From the NCBI GenBank assembly GCA_003586115.2, contig QVOM02000034.1, forward strand, positions 126,329,936-126,393,935: DNA of 64,000 nt, in the 5' to 3' direction. This document shows, in pieces, positions 45,180 through 56,900 of this stretch. The notes beneath the pieces are model-generated. The model was not told the DNA's origin and made no database searches. It was given only the letters and a program-made list of their open reading frames with translations. The position numbers and the translations under genes are program-made. Numbering within the stretch: position 1 is the first letter of the stretch; each line of letters begins with the position of its first letter. The DNA is from Salvator merianae. Taxonomy: Eukaryota; Chordata; Lepidosauria; Squamata; Teiidae.

Positions 45180-46160
45180 ATATTTATTTTATTTATTTAT
45201 TATTTATTAATTGGATTTGTATGCCGCCCCTCTCCGAAGACTCGGGGCGGCTTACAACATATAAATACACATAATAATAATCAAATAATCCAATCTTTGT
45301 CCAATTTAAAAACCATCTAAAATTGCAATTAGCAAACCATCTAAAATTACAATTTAAAATCTATCTAAAACCCCAAACCTAACATACATTCCTAACTAAC
45401 ATTCACACTACACAGTCATCCTACCAATCAAGTGGAGCATCAAATTCAGTGACCCCAGGCCTGCCGGCAAAGGTGTGTTTTTAAGATCTTCCGGAAGGCC
45501 AAGAGAGTAGGGGCAGTACGGATCTCTAGGGGAAGCTGGTTCCACAGGGTCAGAGCTGCCACAGAGAAGGCCCTTCACCTGGGGCCCGCCAGCCAACATT
45601 GATTGGCTGACGGGACCTGGAGAAGGCCAACTCTGTGGCTCCTGACAGGCCGCTGGGATACATGAGGCAGGAGACAGTCCCATAAGTAACCTGGTCCTAA
45701 GCCATGTAGGGCTTTATAGGTAACTACCAACACTTTGAATTGGGTACGGAGACTAACCGGCAGCCAATGCAGCTCCCGGAGTGTTGGAGAGACACTGGCA
45801 TATCTAGGCAAGCCAGAGATAGCTCGCGCAGCTGCATTTTGGACTACCTGCAGTCTCCGGACACTCTTCAAAGGTAGCCCCATGTAGAGAGCATTGCAGT
45901 AATCGATCCTCGAGGTGATGAGGGCATGAGCAACTGTAAGGAGGGACTCCCTATCCAAATAAGGCCGTAACTGATGGACTAACCGAACCTGGGAAAATGG
46001 TCCCCTCGCCACAGCCGACAGATGATGTTCCAAAGTCAGCTGCAGATCAAGGAGCACACCCAGGTTACGGACCTTCTCTGAGGAGGTCAACAATTCCCCC
46101 CCCCCCAAAGTAATGGATGGACAGATGCCCGAGTCCTTGGGAATATGAAAACACAAAGAA
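45180..46160 (-). mobile_element. Young 5'-truncated CR1/L2-type LINE, minus strand
   Basis: Runs from a 5' truncation near 46160 through the ORF2 C-terminus and about 250 bases of 3' UTR to a tail whose hairpin is agccgccccgagtcttcgg..gaggggcggc, followed by an irregular ataaata repeat at 45183-45215. Least decayed LINE in the window. The 3' UTR contains duplicated ttttagatggttt words. It lies within the tail region of an older LINE on the same strand, so it is nested. Confidence 0.85.
45446..46156 (-). pseudogene. CR1/L2 ORF2 C-terminal fragment, one frameshift
   Basis: A 193-residue frame (46156 to 45575) contains GGGELLTSSEKVRNLGVLLD, LITSRIDYCNALYMGLPLKS, VQNAAARAISGLP, TLRELHWLPVSLRTQFKVLV and VTYKALHGLGPGYL: the end of the reverse transcriptase palm, the thumb and the C-terminal region of CR1/L2 ORF2. 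It stops after NQCWLAGPR, but a frame change just past this resumes FSVAALTLWNQLPLEIRTAP..LAFRKILKTHL and ends at a stop at 45446-45448, the usual family terminus. Only one disabling change separates the two parts. The catalytic motif region lies upstream of the truncation. Confidence 0.9.
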
Positions 46161-46223
46161 AAAATGTACTTGCTAAAGCCTCATTTGCACACCCTGTATC
46201 AAATACCTTAGAGAGGTTTTGAA

Positions 46224-46372
46224 GTCTGTCAATCTCCACGGCTCCTCTATACCAAAGGGTGTGAGGACACATGGTGGGACTTCAATCCTCCTCCAAGGAA
46301 CAAAAATTTCAGTGCATGACAAGCAGAAGCTACTTTTTGTGCATTGACCCAAGTCCTCACTACAGTGAAATG
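46224..46372 (+). repeat. Unclassified interspersed repeat U2, copy 2
   Basis: Same-orientation partner of 12258-12402. It lies between the 5' end of the young CR1 and the 3' UTR of the old one, so it may itself be an insertion, extending perhaps to 46161-46440. Confidence 0.6.
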
Positions 46373-46449
46373 CACTGTGTTTGTATGCAGACCTCCAAGT
46401 GCAGGCATGGAGACTTGAGAATGGTAGCCTCAAGGATCACATTGGAGTT

Positions 46450-49400
46450 ATAACAGTTCCTGAAAAGAGAGGGAAAGCTCCTTCAGCCAAAGGTTAGGGT
46501 AAAGAAGTATTTTTTCACCATGAATCTAAATATATACACCAAGGAGGCTAATTGCACCTCGGAAAGGAGGTTGTGCCACAATCTGAGGGCTTCCACAAAG
46601 AGAGGCCTCTAATACAGTGTTTATCCATTGATAGAGGTGACACTACCAACATGGTTTTGCTCACAGAATGTAACTAATGGGCAGGACTGTATGGGATGTG
46701 GGGCCTCTTTAGATATTTTTTGCCCAAATTGTTTACAGCTTTATAAGTCAGTGTTGGAACTTTGAATTGGGCACAGTAGCAAGCTGGCAACCATTGCAGT
46801 TCCTTTTTGGCTGGTCCGATATGCATCAGTATAGCATCTGAAGGCTTGCTGCTGCATTCTTCACTAGTTGCAGCTTCCAAATCATCAATCACTGTGACCA
46901 AGCTACCCCTGTCCAGAAAGGGCCATGGTTGATGAGGTAGGTGCTGCTGGACATTGCTGCCACCTAAGCAGTGACAATGACAGACCCAGGGTACCACCAA
47001 ACTGCAGACCTGTTCCTTCCATGGTAGTACAATCCCTCAAGAACAGCATGTTTTCCCACTTCATGGACTTGAAAACCTCTAACACACATTATCTTTGTCT
47101 TCTTTGGATTCTGCTTTAAGATACTGATCCACATCCAGCCTCTTACCACTTCTGCTCAGTGGTCAAGCATTTGAAATGCCTCTCCTGACTTAGATGGAAT
47201 GGAAGATAGTGTTGGATATCGGCGTACTGACAACCCCTCATTTCAGATCTCCTGATGAACTCTTCCAGCATTTTCATGTAAATATTAAGAAGCATAGAGG
47301 GATCCCATGGGATAACTTCCATGGAGACAAAAAAAAAAAAAAACAATCCCACAACAATTCTCTGGTATTGTCCTCAGAAGTAGGTGTAAAGCCACTGCAA
47401 AACATTCCTCCAACTCCAGGTCCCAGAAGACTTTCCAGGAGGATACCATTGTTGATAGTATCAAAAGCCACCAAGAGATCAAAGAGAGCAGGCAAGGTAG
47501 CATTTCTCCTGTCCCTTGCCCCATAAAGGTCACCAATGAGGTTGAAGAAGACAATTTCAGTGCCATGGCTAGATTAGAAGCCAGACTGAAATGGGTCCAG
47601 ATAATCTGCTTTCTCCAATTATCCCTGCCGTAGAGCTGCTACTACCATTTCCAGAATCATGCCCAAGAAAGGTATATTGGCAACTGGGCTACAGTAATTT
47701 AATACTAATGGGTCTAGGGAGGACTTCTTAAGGGGAGGCCCATCATCTCTTTCAAAGCCAATTGAACAGCTATCTCCTTCAATGAGACATTCACTACTCT
47801 CCAAACCTCCCAGTTCAGTCTCTTATCAACTGTGACAAGCAAGGATCCATGGAGAATGTGGTTGTCCAAACTCCTGCAAGCAGCATGTCCTCATTCTCAG
47901 TCAATTGAAACTGATCTTTAATAATGGAACTAAACAATTATCTGGACACCACCTACAGGCTATTCATAATTGTGGAGCATCTAATTCTGTATAGAAGTGA
48001 CTGATTTCATCCTGAAAGTGCTTTGCAAAATCTATCACAGTGGGTCATCATCCCACAATGAAACTATTTCACCCCACAAAGATGCAATCAGTACACCATG
48101 AGCCCATCAAACCACCCTCTCATAGATCAATCAAAGAGGACACAACATAGGCTGGACATCTGTGAGTATCTTATTTGTGCTGTAAGTTTTCAGCAATGGA
48201 TAGAAATCCCAGATACCCCACTAGATACTGTAGCAAAAGCAGCTCAACATGAAGGTGAGTGATTTTATCCTTAAAATGTGTTGTCAATTTATTGTTATCT
48301 CTGCAACAGAAGAGAACAGCTTCTCACTAATCTAAAAAATCTCTGCTGTGTGGTTAATTGAGGCTGAAATGCCTTCAGATGGCATGTAGGAATGATCATG
48401 TGCTCTCATACATGTTCAGCTGTCTTCATCATGGGTAGTATGCCACTTATACTGTAGTCATCCCCTAACCTGTTTTATTATTTGAAGCTTCTCGAAAATA
48501 ACCAAAGAGCAACTCATCCCTTACAACATCAAAGTAGACACTCAGGAGTAATTTGGGTACCTCCATGACAATGTGGTGACATTAACCTCTCCAATGTCCA
48601 GACTATCCCCCCTCATTGTCTGAAGGGAACATCAAACCAAGCTTATGGGCCTTTCCACACTGACTATCAATCCATTGTGAGGCCTAGACCCCTTCTGGAA
48701 CTCTTTTTCCATATTCTGCAGCATAACAGAAGAGGTCCTGCCCCCTGCATTGGATGGCACATAGCCCAGTCTAGGCAGCCAAAATGTCCAGGGAGACCTC
48801 TGGAATGGAACAGGGAGGTGTACAGAAGGACTCATGACTCCCTGTTTTGGTTTAGCAGGGACCCATTTCAGAGTCATAGCAAATCCTTCACTGAAATGGC
48901 TCACCCTGAGGGTCCAAGGTCAGGAACTTTCATTCCTGGCTGTTAGAGCCTTCAAAGCAGACTCCAAAGCCCACAAGAGCTTCAGGGCAGTGCAGAACCT
49001 GTCCCAGAACCGGCTGGCCAAGCGCAGATGGCCTCATTACAGGATAGCTGGACTGCTCCAGCAGGGACCCATCCCAGTTGGAGCAATTTCAGCTGGAACA
49101 GTCCACCCACCCACCCCAAGTGCAGAAACAACCTATGCATGAGAGGCCTTGTTGTGCATCTTAGATTTGTGGCCAAAGTGGTGGGAGGGTTCAGTTTCAG
49201 TGATTCTTGAAGTTTCATCCAAGGAGACAAGGGTGCTCTTGACAGGACCAGGGAGCTATGTGAGTGCTCCATTGGGCTTCAGAAAAGCAATATGGGAAAA
49301 ATGGAGACCTTGAATCTTTCTCTCTAGGGGCAGCCAGATAACAACAGTATTGGCCTTCCTGCTGACTGTACAAATGGCTTTGGTTTGTACAATACACATA
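46450..49400 (-). mobile_element. Old CR1-type LINE, minus strand, broken by a MITE
   Basis: Minus-strand order from high to low coordinates: decayed upstream ORF2 text at 49140-49400 and 47980-48640 (weak); RT fingers KSSLDPLVLNYCSPVANIPF and FLGMILEMVVAALRQG at 47650-47740; FDTINNGILLESL at 47440-47470; a NTRELLWD..GIP block; RGWMWISILKQNPKKTKIMC (family LKLNPDKT) at about 47080-47140; HQPWPFLDRGSLVTVIDDLE; KKELQWLPACYCAQFKVPTL with TYKAVNNLG at about 46720-46800; then a 3' UTR (46453-46690) similar to that at 56600-56900. An A13 run at 47331 and many stops show it is inactive. Confidence 0.8.
48647..49133 (+). mobile_element. Harbinger-like MITE, type C, TAT duplication
   Basis: Starts gggcctttccacactgac and ends ccaagtgcagaaacaacc, with TAT directly outside both ends (48644-48646 and 49134-49136). 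Interior: agggacccatttcagagtc, a gttagagccttcaaagcag block, acaagagcttcagggcag and agaaccggctggccaag. It is inserted in old CR1 sequence. The frames of 89-102 residues inside it are incidental. Confidence 0.75.
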
Positions 49401-49581
49401 CTGTCATACAGAAGAGTTACGTGGTCAGATCCACTTGTGAATCCATTGGTTCACTCGATACTGTATATGGACAGCACTATTAGTCATCAGCAATACAATT
49501 CTTGACAAATTGGTATTGTTTGTATGTTAGAAGGATCTTAAACTTTTTCACAGGATTTGATTTTTGTTTTTTATTGTCCTT

Positions 49582-49801
49582 GGGTCCAGTCACATCTAAG
49601 TTTTAATTTAGCTTTGGCCCACTTTCAGACTGAGATAACACATCAGTGAAGTAATAAGATGTTTTCTTTCAGCATTATCTAACTCAGAAAATCTACCTTT
49701 GGATTAGATAATGTGGAAAGAAAATCATTAGTCACTTTGCTGATATGTTCTTTCAATTCAAAAGTAGACTAAAGCTGGATTAATTTAGGTGTGACTGGAC
49801 C
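49582..49801. mobile_element. Fold-back MITE family F, copy 2
   Basis: The most symmetrical of the three copies: ggtccagtcacatctaag at the left pairs with taggtgtgactggacc at the right. Inner pairs are tttagctttggcccac / agactaaagctggatta and aacacatcagtgaagt / cactttgctgatatgttc, centred on tctaactcagaaaatc / ctttggattagata. Confidence 0.9.
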
Positions 49802-50332
49802 TCTTGTGTATTTTCATGCTCTCAGAATAGAAATATAATGGATTCAGTAGCTCTTCCACTGGTATAGTGACCTTTATCTTTGGACCGATTAATTTATGTA
49901 TGACATTGAATATAGAATTGATTGTCTCTTATTAAGATGTGATGCACAGAAAAACAGAAAGTTAAAATAGAGAAAAGAAAACAAAATATTAAAGCAGATT
50001 TCAAAAGTATAAAATCCTTAAGTGATTGTGTATCTTATAATCAAATGGATGGTCTGGTTTATTATTAACTTCTCATAATTCTGCATGCCTTCTTAGATTT
50101 ATTTTATATTTCTCTAGGGTTTTACATTATTATCTTATATTTTCTTTTATGATTTTGCTTCATCATCTCAATTAATTTTAGGATCTGTTTCTTAGTTTAT
50201 TTCAATAACACATAAAGGAATTATTCAATGCTATGAAAAGAGAATAAACCTTCTTTAGAGTGTCTGAAGGCAGTGGTAGCTGCTGATTTATTTCAAGAGA
50301 AAAATCCCTCTTGGCACTGAAGTTCTTTACAA
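49802..50332. other. No recognisable feature
   Basis: AT-rich, unassigned. Confidence 0.5.
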
Positions 50333-50333
50333 T

Positions 50334-50384
<51 letters not shown>
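50333..50384 (+). repeat. Microsatellite (TTTC)n
   Basis: Thirteen TTTC units without interruption. Confidence 0.98.
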
Positions 50385-52322
50385 AGTAAAACACTGAAGC
50401 ATTACTGTCTAACATAAATCTAAATTCAGGGGAAGATATTTATTTTATCTTAATATTTCTTTGCCATATTTCTTGCCCAAAGCAGGTCATCTTTCGATCT
50501 CACACACAGGGGAAAAAAAAGATACTCTTTAAAATTGTTCACGTAGCAATATGCAGAGATACATTGTTGAGGATGCTAACTTCACTCACTTTTAATGTTA
50601 GTGTTCCAGAGTTCCTGGCAAAACTAAAGTAGCAGACATAATGATGAATTACTAATTACTGCATGCAAGCATATTATGTTTCACCTTCCTTGGCCTCTTG
50701 CAAAGGGAAAGGCAGAGGGCTTCTCTTCTAATTTTAGTGAACCATAACTTAGCATTACACCCAAACCATAAACTGTAGTTAGTTAATAAAGCTACTTTCA
50801 TAACCTATGGTTCAGATCTGGCGAGCTTCCACTAACTTTAAGACACACTACAGTGAATCAGATTCAGCTATTACAGCAAATTGCAGATACCGTACTGTAA
50901 TCTAAAATGGAAACAAAAACAATTAAGTTTGTCCTCTTGTCTGCCTCAGAGATAGGACTCCACTTGATTCAGAGATGGCTTCTGTCTGGGCACCTCCTGT
51001 GGGGAGGCACCATGATTTACTGCCTTTCCATCTCCATTTCAGAGCAAGGAGTCTTCATTTGAAACAACAATCCAAGATACCTCCAGAGAGAGTGGGAAAT
51101 TGTGCCTTACAGAAATGGCACCTCAGACAATGATGGAGTCAAAAATGGAGCAGTGTGCTTGCTACAAGGCATCTCTTGTTACCAGGCATGGAGCTCCAGT
51201 AACTTAGTCCCTTTCCCAAAGTACCCCCCACAAGATAAGTAGAGACGCAGCCAGATGAAAGAAAGGTGAAAGGGCTATTGAGCCTTAAGGGGCAAAGCTA
51301 GATTCTTTCTTATAATAATAGACTATCTTTTTTTCATTCGGTATAAATGAAGGAAACTAGAAAGATTCCTTCTGTTAATGAAGGAGTTCCTTAATTAACA
51401 GAGAACCCTTCAACTCATCTTTGTCTCACTGTTGCCACTCCCTGTTTCTGAAGACAAGGAATGGATTACGGAGCCATTCCCTATCTTCTCACCTTCAAGT
51501 GGAGGCGAGGACTTTCTTCACCTCCATTTGATGAGTGAAGGAAGCTTTCTCCACCCAGTGGATTGGATGTCTTTCAGCAGCCAATCACACAAGGAGGACA
51601 GCTTCCCGCCCCCCATCCCCAGGATCAGATGTCATTTACATCTGATCTGGAGGAGGGGAAGTAAAAAGGTCTCTGTTTAAGGTGACAGGGGCAGGCACTT
51701 CCCTTAAAGTGCCCTTCCCCTCTAGTCCAGATTCAACCTGAGATTTAGTTTTCCCCTAATTTTTAGGACATTTAACATCCAAACTGTTTTGGTTACTGTG
51801 CAATGGATTTGCTGGATTTCAAACTAATAACAAATAAAGCCGCATCAAAGGCTAGCAAACATTATTAAGACATAAACCTCATGCATTAGAGACTGCTTTA
51901 ATGCATGCATCAGTTCCACCACTAAGAGCCAGTGGCAGAATCTGTGCAATACTGTAAACCGCTTTGCAATGTAGCGAGAAGAGCACTATGCCAGTAATCC
52001 TGTTCATATGCTTACTGCTAGTCCCAGGGAAGTGGGTAATTTCGTGTATTTGGATAAATAGGTGTGTGTTATCTATCCTGAAAGTGTCACGGCACTTACA
52101 TTCACTTCACCTTTGCAGAATGTGTACTGGATAAGTACGGGATTGTGTGCATCCCATGCTCTTCAAGTGCACCCACTGCACAATGAAAGTGCAAGAGTAT
52201 GTGGATGCTGCACTTTCATGGCACATTCAGAGAGCCACAACAATATCATGTGGACACACATATTGATATTCCTCCAAAATATATCAGGTTTCTGAGAATG
52301 TAGTCTGAAAAACAACAGACTA
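50385..52322. other. No recognisable gene
   Basis: Unassigned sequence. It includes a local hairpin atcagatgtcatttacatctgat at 51626-51648 in a pyrimidine/purine-rich patch (51430-51720) that may be a worn MITE. Confidence 0.45.
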
Positions 52323-52545
52323 AGGGCACAACTCCCCCTAAGTTTTAGTCCTCCTTTGATCTACCTTCAGAAGGAGACAGTACATCAGCAAAGGAACAAG
52401 CAGCTTTCCTTCCACATTATCCAACATAGAAAATCCAACTCTGGGTTAGATAAAGGAAAAAGAAAATGGCTCATCACTTTGTTGAAGTGTTCTCCCATTC
52501 TGAAGATGTATTCAAGATGGACAAAAATTTAAGTATAGTTGCCCT
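52323..52545. mobile_element. Fold-back MITE family F, copy 3
   Basis: Ends agggcacaactcccccta and aagtatagttgccct pair. Inner pairs: aggagacagtacatcagcaa / ttgttgaagtgttctccc. Centre: atccaacatagaaaatccaa / ctctgggttagata. Older-looking than the copy at 49582. Confidence 0.8.
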
Positions 52546-53213
52546 TGGTTAATAATCTGGGCAAAGGGGAGGAAAGTTGCAAAGCAATCTTTAAAAAGAA
52601 TGGCTTTATATTTCAAAGTTCAATGTTGTGATGCTCCTATTAATTTAAAGCCAAAATAGTAACTTTCAGCATTGTTAACCAACCTGAGTTCACTTTTAAT
52701 GGCTAGCAAAATTTTGGCTTGTATCTATTTTAAAATTTTCCATAATCCCAGGCAAGGAACTGCATTAGCTCTGTTAAAGAGGATATATTGAATAAATCCA
52801 CTAACCCTCTCATCAACCCCAGTGAACTAAAGTGAAGCTGACAGTATTTTACGTCAGTAAAATACTTCCTATCACCTATCACCTATTAATCTAGTATGGA
52901 TTCTTGTTAGCTTCATATTTATCTCATGATGAGTCACAAATGTTAAACAGACATAAAAACCAATTTAAAAAAAACTGTAAAACTCTGAATCCTCAATACA
53001 GTTCAGAAGCACAAAATGAAAATATTGTGTTGATCACATAATCTGAGTCTTAGAAAAGTACTCAAAGGAGTGCAACATGGTGATGCTGCACCTCAGAGGG
53101 GAAGTCGTTTCATAGTCCACAGTTCTCAACAACAAAGACTTTACTTTCTGCTGTCATCTCTCAACTCACCAATGGTGACCATGATACTGTGAAGGTGTCT
53201 ACTGCAAAGCTTA
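52546..53213. other. No recognisable feature
   Basis: AT-rich, unassigned. Confidence 0.5.
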
Positions 53214-53666
53214 AGGCCTCATTCAGATGGTGCCTTGTCTAGGGTCAGGAGGCATACAATTGACTAGAGGGATGATTGAGGATTGACCATATGGCTAAGG
53301 CCCTGCAGAGGAAAGAGGAATGTCACTGTGAGCAGAAGTGTATGCAACAATGAAATTCTGGCTGGAATCATGCACAACAACTGGAAGTGTGTCCCAGAAC
53401 CGGCCATTCTAGCCTTTCATGTGACGATCCCAGGCATAATTTTCACCTCTTACATTGTGTTCTCTCGTCTCTGTACACCTACATGGAGGAACAGAAGTGC
53501 CTTCCATCTACTAAGGCATTCCTAAGGTAGTTTTAGCAAATGTAAGGTAATGAGACTTCAGTCAGGAGTTGGGGTGGCTTAGGTGGTGGTAGAAGGTGGA
53601 AAAATTTGCCTGCCCTGCCTCCTAGTTGGTCAAGGGGTGCATTAGGTGCACATCTGAATGCAGCCT
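53214..53666. mobile_element. Non-autonomous DNA transposon with cattcagatg termini
   Basis: The left end aggcctcattcagatggtgc is inverted at the right as ggtgcacatctgaatgcagc + ct. Terminal arms are about 20 bp with two or three mismatches; length 453 bp. No transposase text inside; the 80-residue plus frame at 53283 is unremarkable. The superfamily is unknown because no target duplication is clear. Confidence 0.65.
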
Positions 53667-53888
53667 AGCAAGCATATGAACAATATCTGTGAGTCCCATT
53701 TACACTGTTCCAAGTAAAATTGCACTGCAGATAGAATTTCAGCCTGATCACTCTGCTTAACACTGAATGAGAACTATGTCCCAGGGTATACTATGTAACA
53801 CTATGTAACAGGGATACTTATCTCATTGTCCAGTAGTCTAGTTGGCACTGATGCCAGATACCTAATTCTACAGCAGAACTGCTTGTAG

Positions 53889-53923
<35 letters not shown>
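53889..53923 (+). repeat. Microsatellite (CA)n
   Basis: About sixteen CA units after a CG-containing start. Confidence 0.97.
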
Positions 53924-53925
<2 letters not shown>

Positions 53926-54178
53926 GTTCCACCACTGCTGTTCCACCAGTTTATGCAAATCAGTTCCGAGACTGCCGTCTTATGATTGTCTTCATTTATA
54001 TTCTTTGTGAGGCACCATGGGTTTAAAAACAGTGGATTATGTACTCTTCTATGGTCTAGACAGAATGGTTGGCCTGAATAAAGATATTTGAGCAAGGCAT
54101 ATAACTTATTAACTTCACCAACTCTGTGAAATGAAGAAACCATTAGTATTCTCCCTGATTTCTGACCTGTCAAGTTAA

Positions 54179-54520
54179 TAGGGATGTGCATGAAAAAAAG
54201 AAATCATTTTTGATTAGTTTTCCATTAGTCTTCGAATGAAAATCTGTATTTTCGTTTTGTCAGTGAATTTTGTTGTCGAAAAATGCATTTTTCACATTCA
54301 TTTTCACATTTTTTGCAATGTTTTTCCATTGAAAATGGTTTACATATAGCAAAACTTGCAAAACTTTGACAAATTTCGTTTTCGCAAATCAATAGGCTTT
54401 TTCATTTTCAAACGGAAACTGCCAAATGCAAAAAAAGTCATTTTCATTTCGATGCAAAAATTTGTGAAAATGAAATTTCGTATGAATTTTTGAATGCAAA
54501 TTGAAATTTGCACATCCCTA
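54179..54520. mobile_element. hAT-like MITE with perfect 8-bp target duplication
   Basis: Begins tagggatgtgca and ends tgcacatcccta, a perfect 12-bp terminal inverted repeat. The 8-mer caagttaa lies directly outside both ends (54171-54178 and 54521-54528). An 8-bp duplication is characteristic of the hAT superfamily. The interior is A/T-rich and partly self-complementary (many gaaaatgaaa / tttcattttc words), with no coding capacity. Confidence 0.92.
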
Positions 54521-54528
54521 CAAGTTAA

Positions 54529-56599
54529 TCCCAGTTATGTATTGCGGTTCATCAAATAATTCACAATGTTGTAGTTAAAAAAAAAAAATAGGCAATTAAA
54601 GTAATATATTTACTAAGCCCTAGTTAAGATACCATACATAATTGTGGGGGCTACTTTTACAATAGGTAGCAAGTTGTTTCTTCTTCTGTTGCATACTTGG
54701 AATGCACACTGTGTTGCTCTTTCAGCCTTGGAATGTAGTTATCCTCTCAGCTATCAGCTCAAATTTATCTTAACCAGTTTCTTTTATTAAGCTGCCCCAG
54801 CAACTTCATTTATTTTAGACATATTCACTGAACCACACCTAGCTAATGTAAGCAGAGATGGTGAGAGCTGTCATGAAGCAGTAGTGAAGCTTTTCTCCTA
54901 CATGCTCAAAAAATATAGGTAGCCATTAAAAATGTCAAGAACCAATACCTGGGCTAAGCTTTCTATAGGATTAAATAAGATTTCTGATGAAGATGAGCAA
55001 CCTTTGAAGTTCACCAGAATTCTTTTTTCAAGATGAATGCACAGCAAAACAAGGAGGAGGGAAAAGGTGTCAATGACTATGACACTCAATTGCAGTCTTG
55101 TAATATGGAATGAAGGATGTTTTAAGGACTTAAAGAGTTCATATTATGATAGGTACAAAAAAGATATTGGAAGAAAGCTCCTCATCATCCCTGTCTCCAC
55201 AATTTGAGTATGTATGTTAGTAGCAATATAGAAAATGGCTAAAATGAGGGTAAAAGGTTATAAAAAATTTGCATACATTTCCATATGTTGATTAATAGGT
55301 GTTATTATATAGCAATTTAGACTTCATTAATTTAAACAGCTATGTTGGGAAAGACATGGTGCCTTCTATGTCTGATCAATCCAGTACTCTTCTTTGTTTT
55401 GTGAATGAGCACCTCAAAGACCCCTGTCCCACCTTCCTGTGGGCCTTCATCTTTAAATCACAATTTGAACAGGAGAGCCCCTCAAATAGATAATAGTTCA
55501 CAATAGAGGGCTGTCCCCTGAAAAGTAGGGCACAAAGCCACACTTCCTTTATGCAGCAAGAGAAGTCACCAGCAGCAGGAATCATCATCATCATCCACAA
55601 AAAAGAACTTTTTATTTTTTTCGCTCGCAACCATTGTCGGCAACTGTGAATGAGATGAACATTCCTCATCTCTGAAGAAAATTATCTAAAATTCTGTGAA
55701 TGATTTTTATCATTGAGAAACCCTGGTGATATGCAAAAAAGGAGAAATAACTAGTTCTGAACTGGAAAAAGCAGTGTGGACAAAACTGGACTATTTTTCC
55801 AAGACTGAGTTATCTCTTTACCTATTCAACTGTCCTTGCTAATTCCAGCATTTCTGAAAGTATTGTTTATTGATTGATTGAAATATCAACATCAAAACCA
55901 GTTCTCTTGTTCATACTTTGCAGACACTTTGATTATAAACTTTCCATTAGTAAAGGCTCAAAATGAAACATCTTTCATTATCTCACAACAGAATGTTACC
56001 ACCCCATTAATGTAGTAAGTTAACAGATTTACTAGGTTTGATCAATTCAAACAATTCATCTCACAAATTAGAATTTCTATTGAAAGCTAAAATCATCATT
56101 TGGGAAGACTGTCATCCTTTCATTAAAACATACTTTATTAGAAGTTATTGAAACCAAGTTGCTATCTTAGAGCAGAACAATTTTGTCTATAAATGCATTG
56201 CAGGGGGCATAAAAAAATTGTTATATATCTCCTGATATCAGTTACTTAGTTGATACATAAAGTTCTCAGAATGTTTTTTTTTTTGGGGGGGGGGGTTAAA
56301 GTCCTTGGAAAAAAGACTGAAGTTCCACATGATCGTTTGCATATTTCAGTGTGTATATGAATTGTCATGTGTAGATATAATTTGTATTTTGCTTTGTACA
56401 CATATAATGCATTGCTTTATCAAATACCAAAATTTGTCATAATCACATGCTTATCCATAAAACATATTTTCACCCTAACACACTAGGCTTGAAATAATGT
56501 TTAACGGACTATAGATTCATGATTACCAGCAAAAGTGCTTTATAAAAACATAATATAAAAATTAGAGGAGTAAACAGTATCATTTCTTCTACTATCAGC
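54529..56599. other. No recognisable gene
   Basis: AT-rich unassigned sequence with a T/G homopolymer patch at 56274-56295 and an A run near 54579. Frames of 62-97 residues carry no recognisable domain. Confidence 0.5.
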
Positions 56600-56900
56600 A
56601 ATATTTTTTATTTATTTGTATTTTTATCCCGCCCTATACATGAAGGTCTCAGGGCAAGTTACAACAGTAAAGCGGAATGTAAAATGCACACACTAAAAGC
56701 AGTAAAAGTGCTTGAAAGTGGGGAGAGGAAACTGTTTCTTTAGCCAAAGGCAAGAGTAAATAGGTGCATCTTCACTACTCTCCTAAAGATGTAAAGTGAA
56801 GATGACTGATACACCTCAGTGGGGGCCATTTCACAGTCTGAGGGCCACCACTGAAAAGGCCCTATATTGCCTTCTTTCTTAATGTTCGGCAAGACCCTGT
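56600..56900 (-). mobile_element. CR1-type LINE 3' UTR and tail, minus strand
   Basis: The low-coordinate end is an A/T-rich tail next to the worn hairpin region gtatttttatcccgcccta..gggcaagttac. Above it, aactgtttctttagccaaag, gtaaataggtgcatcttc, atacacctcagtggggg and cagtctgagggccaccac form a 3' UTR also seen, diverged, at 46453-46610. Confidence 0.65.

Noticed and set aside
48677..49142. Overlapping frames of 89 and 102 residues as host exons
   Set aside because: They sit in a type-C MITE inserted in LINE sequence.
50202..50402. Lysine-rich minus frame (KERKKERKKE..)
   Set aside because: Produced by the (TTTC)n microsatellite.
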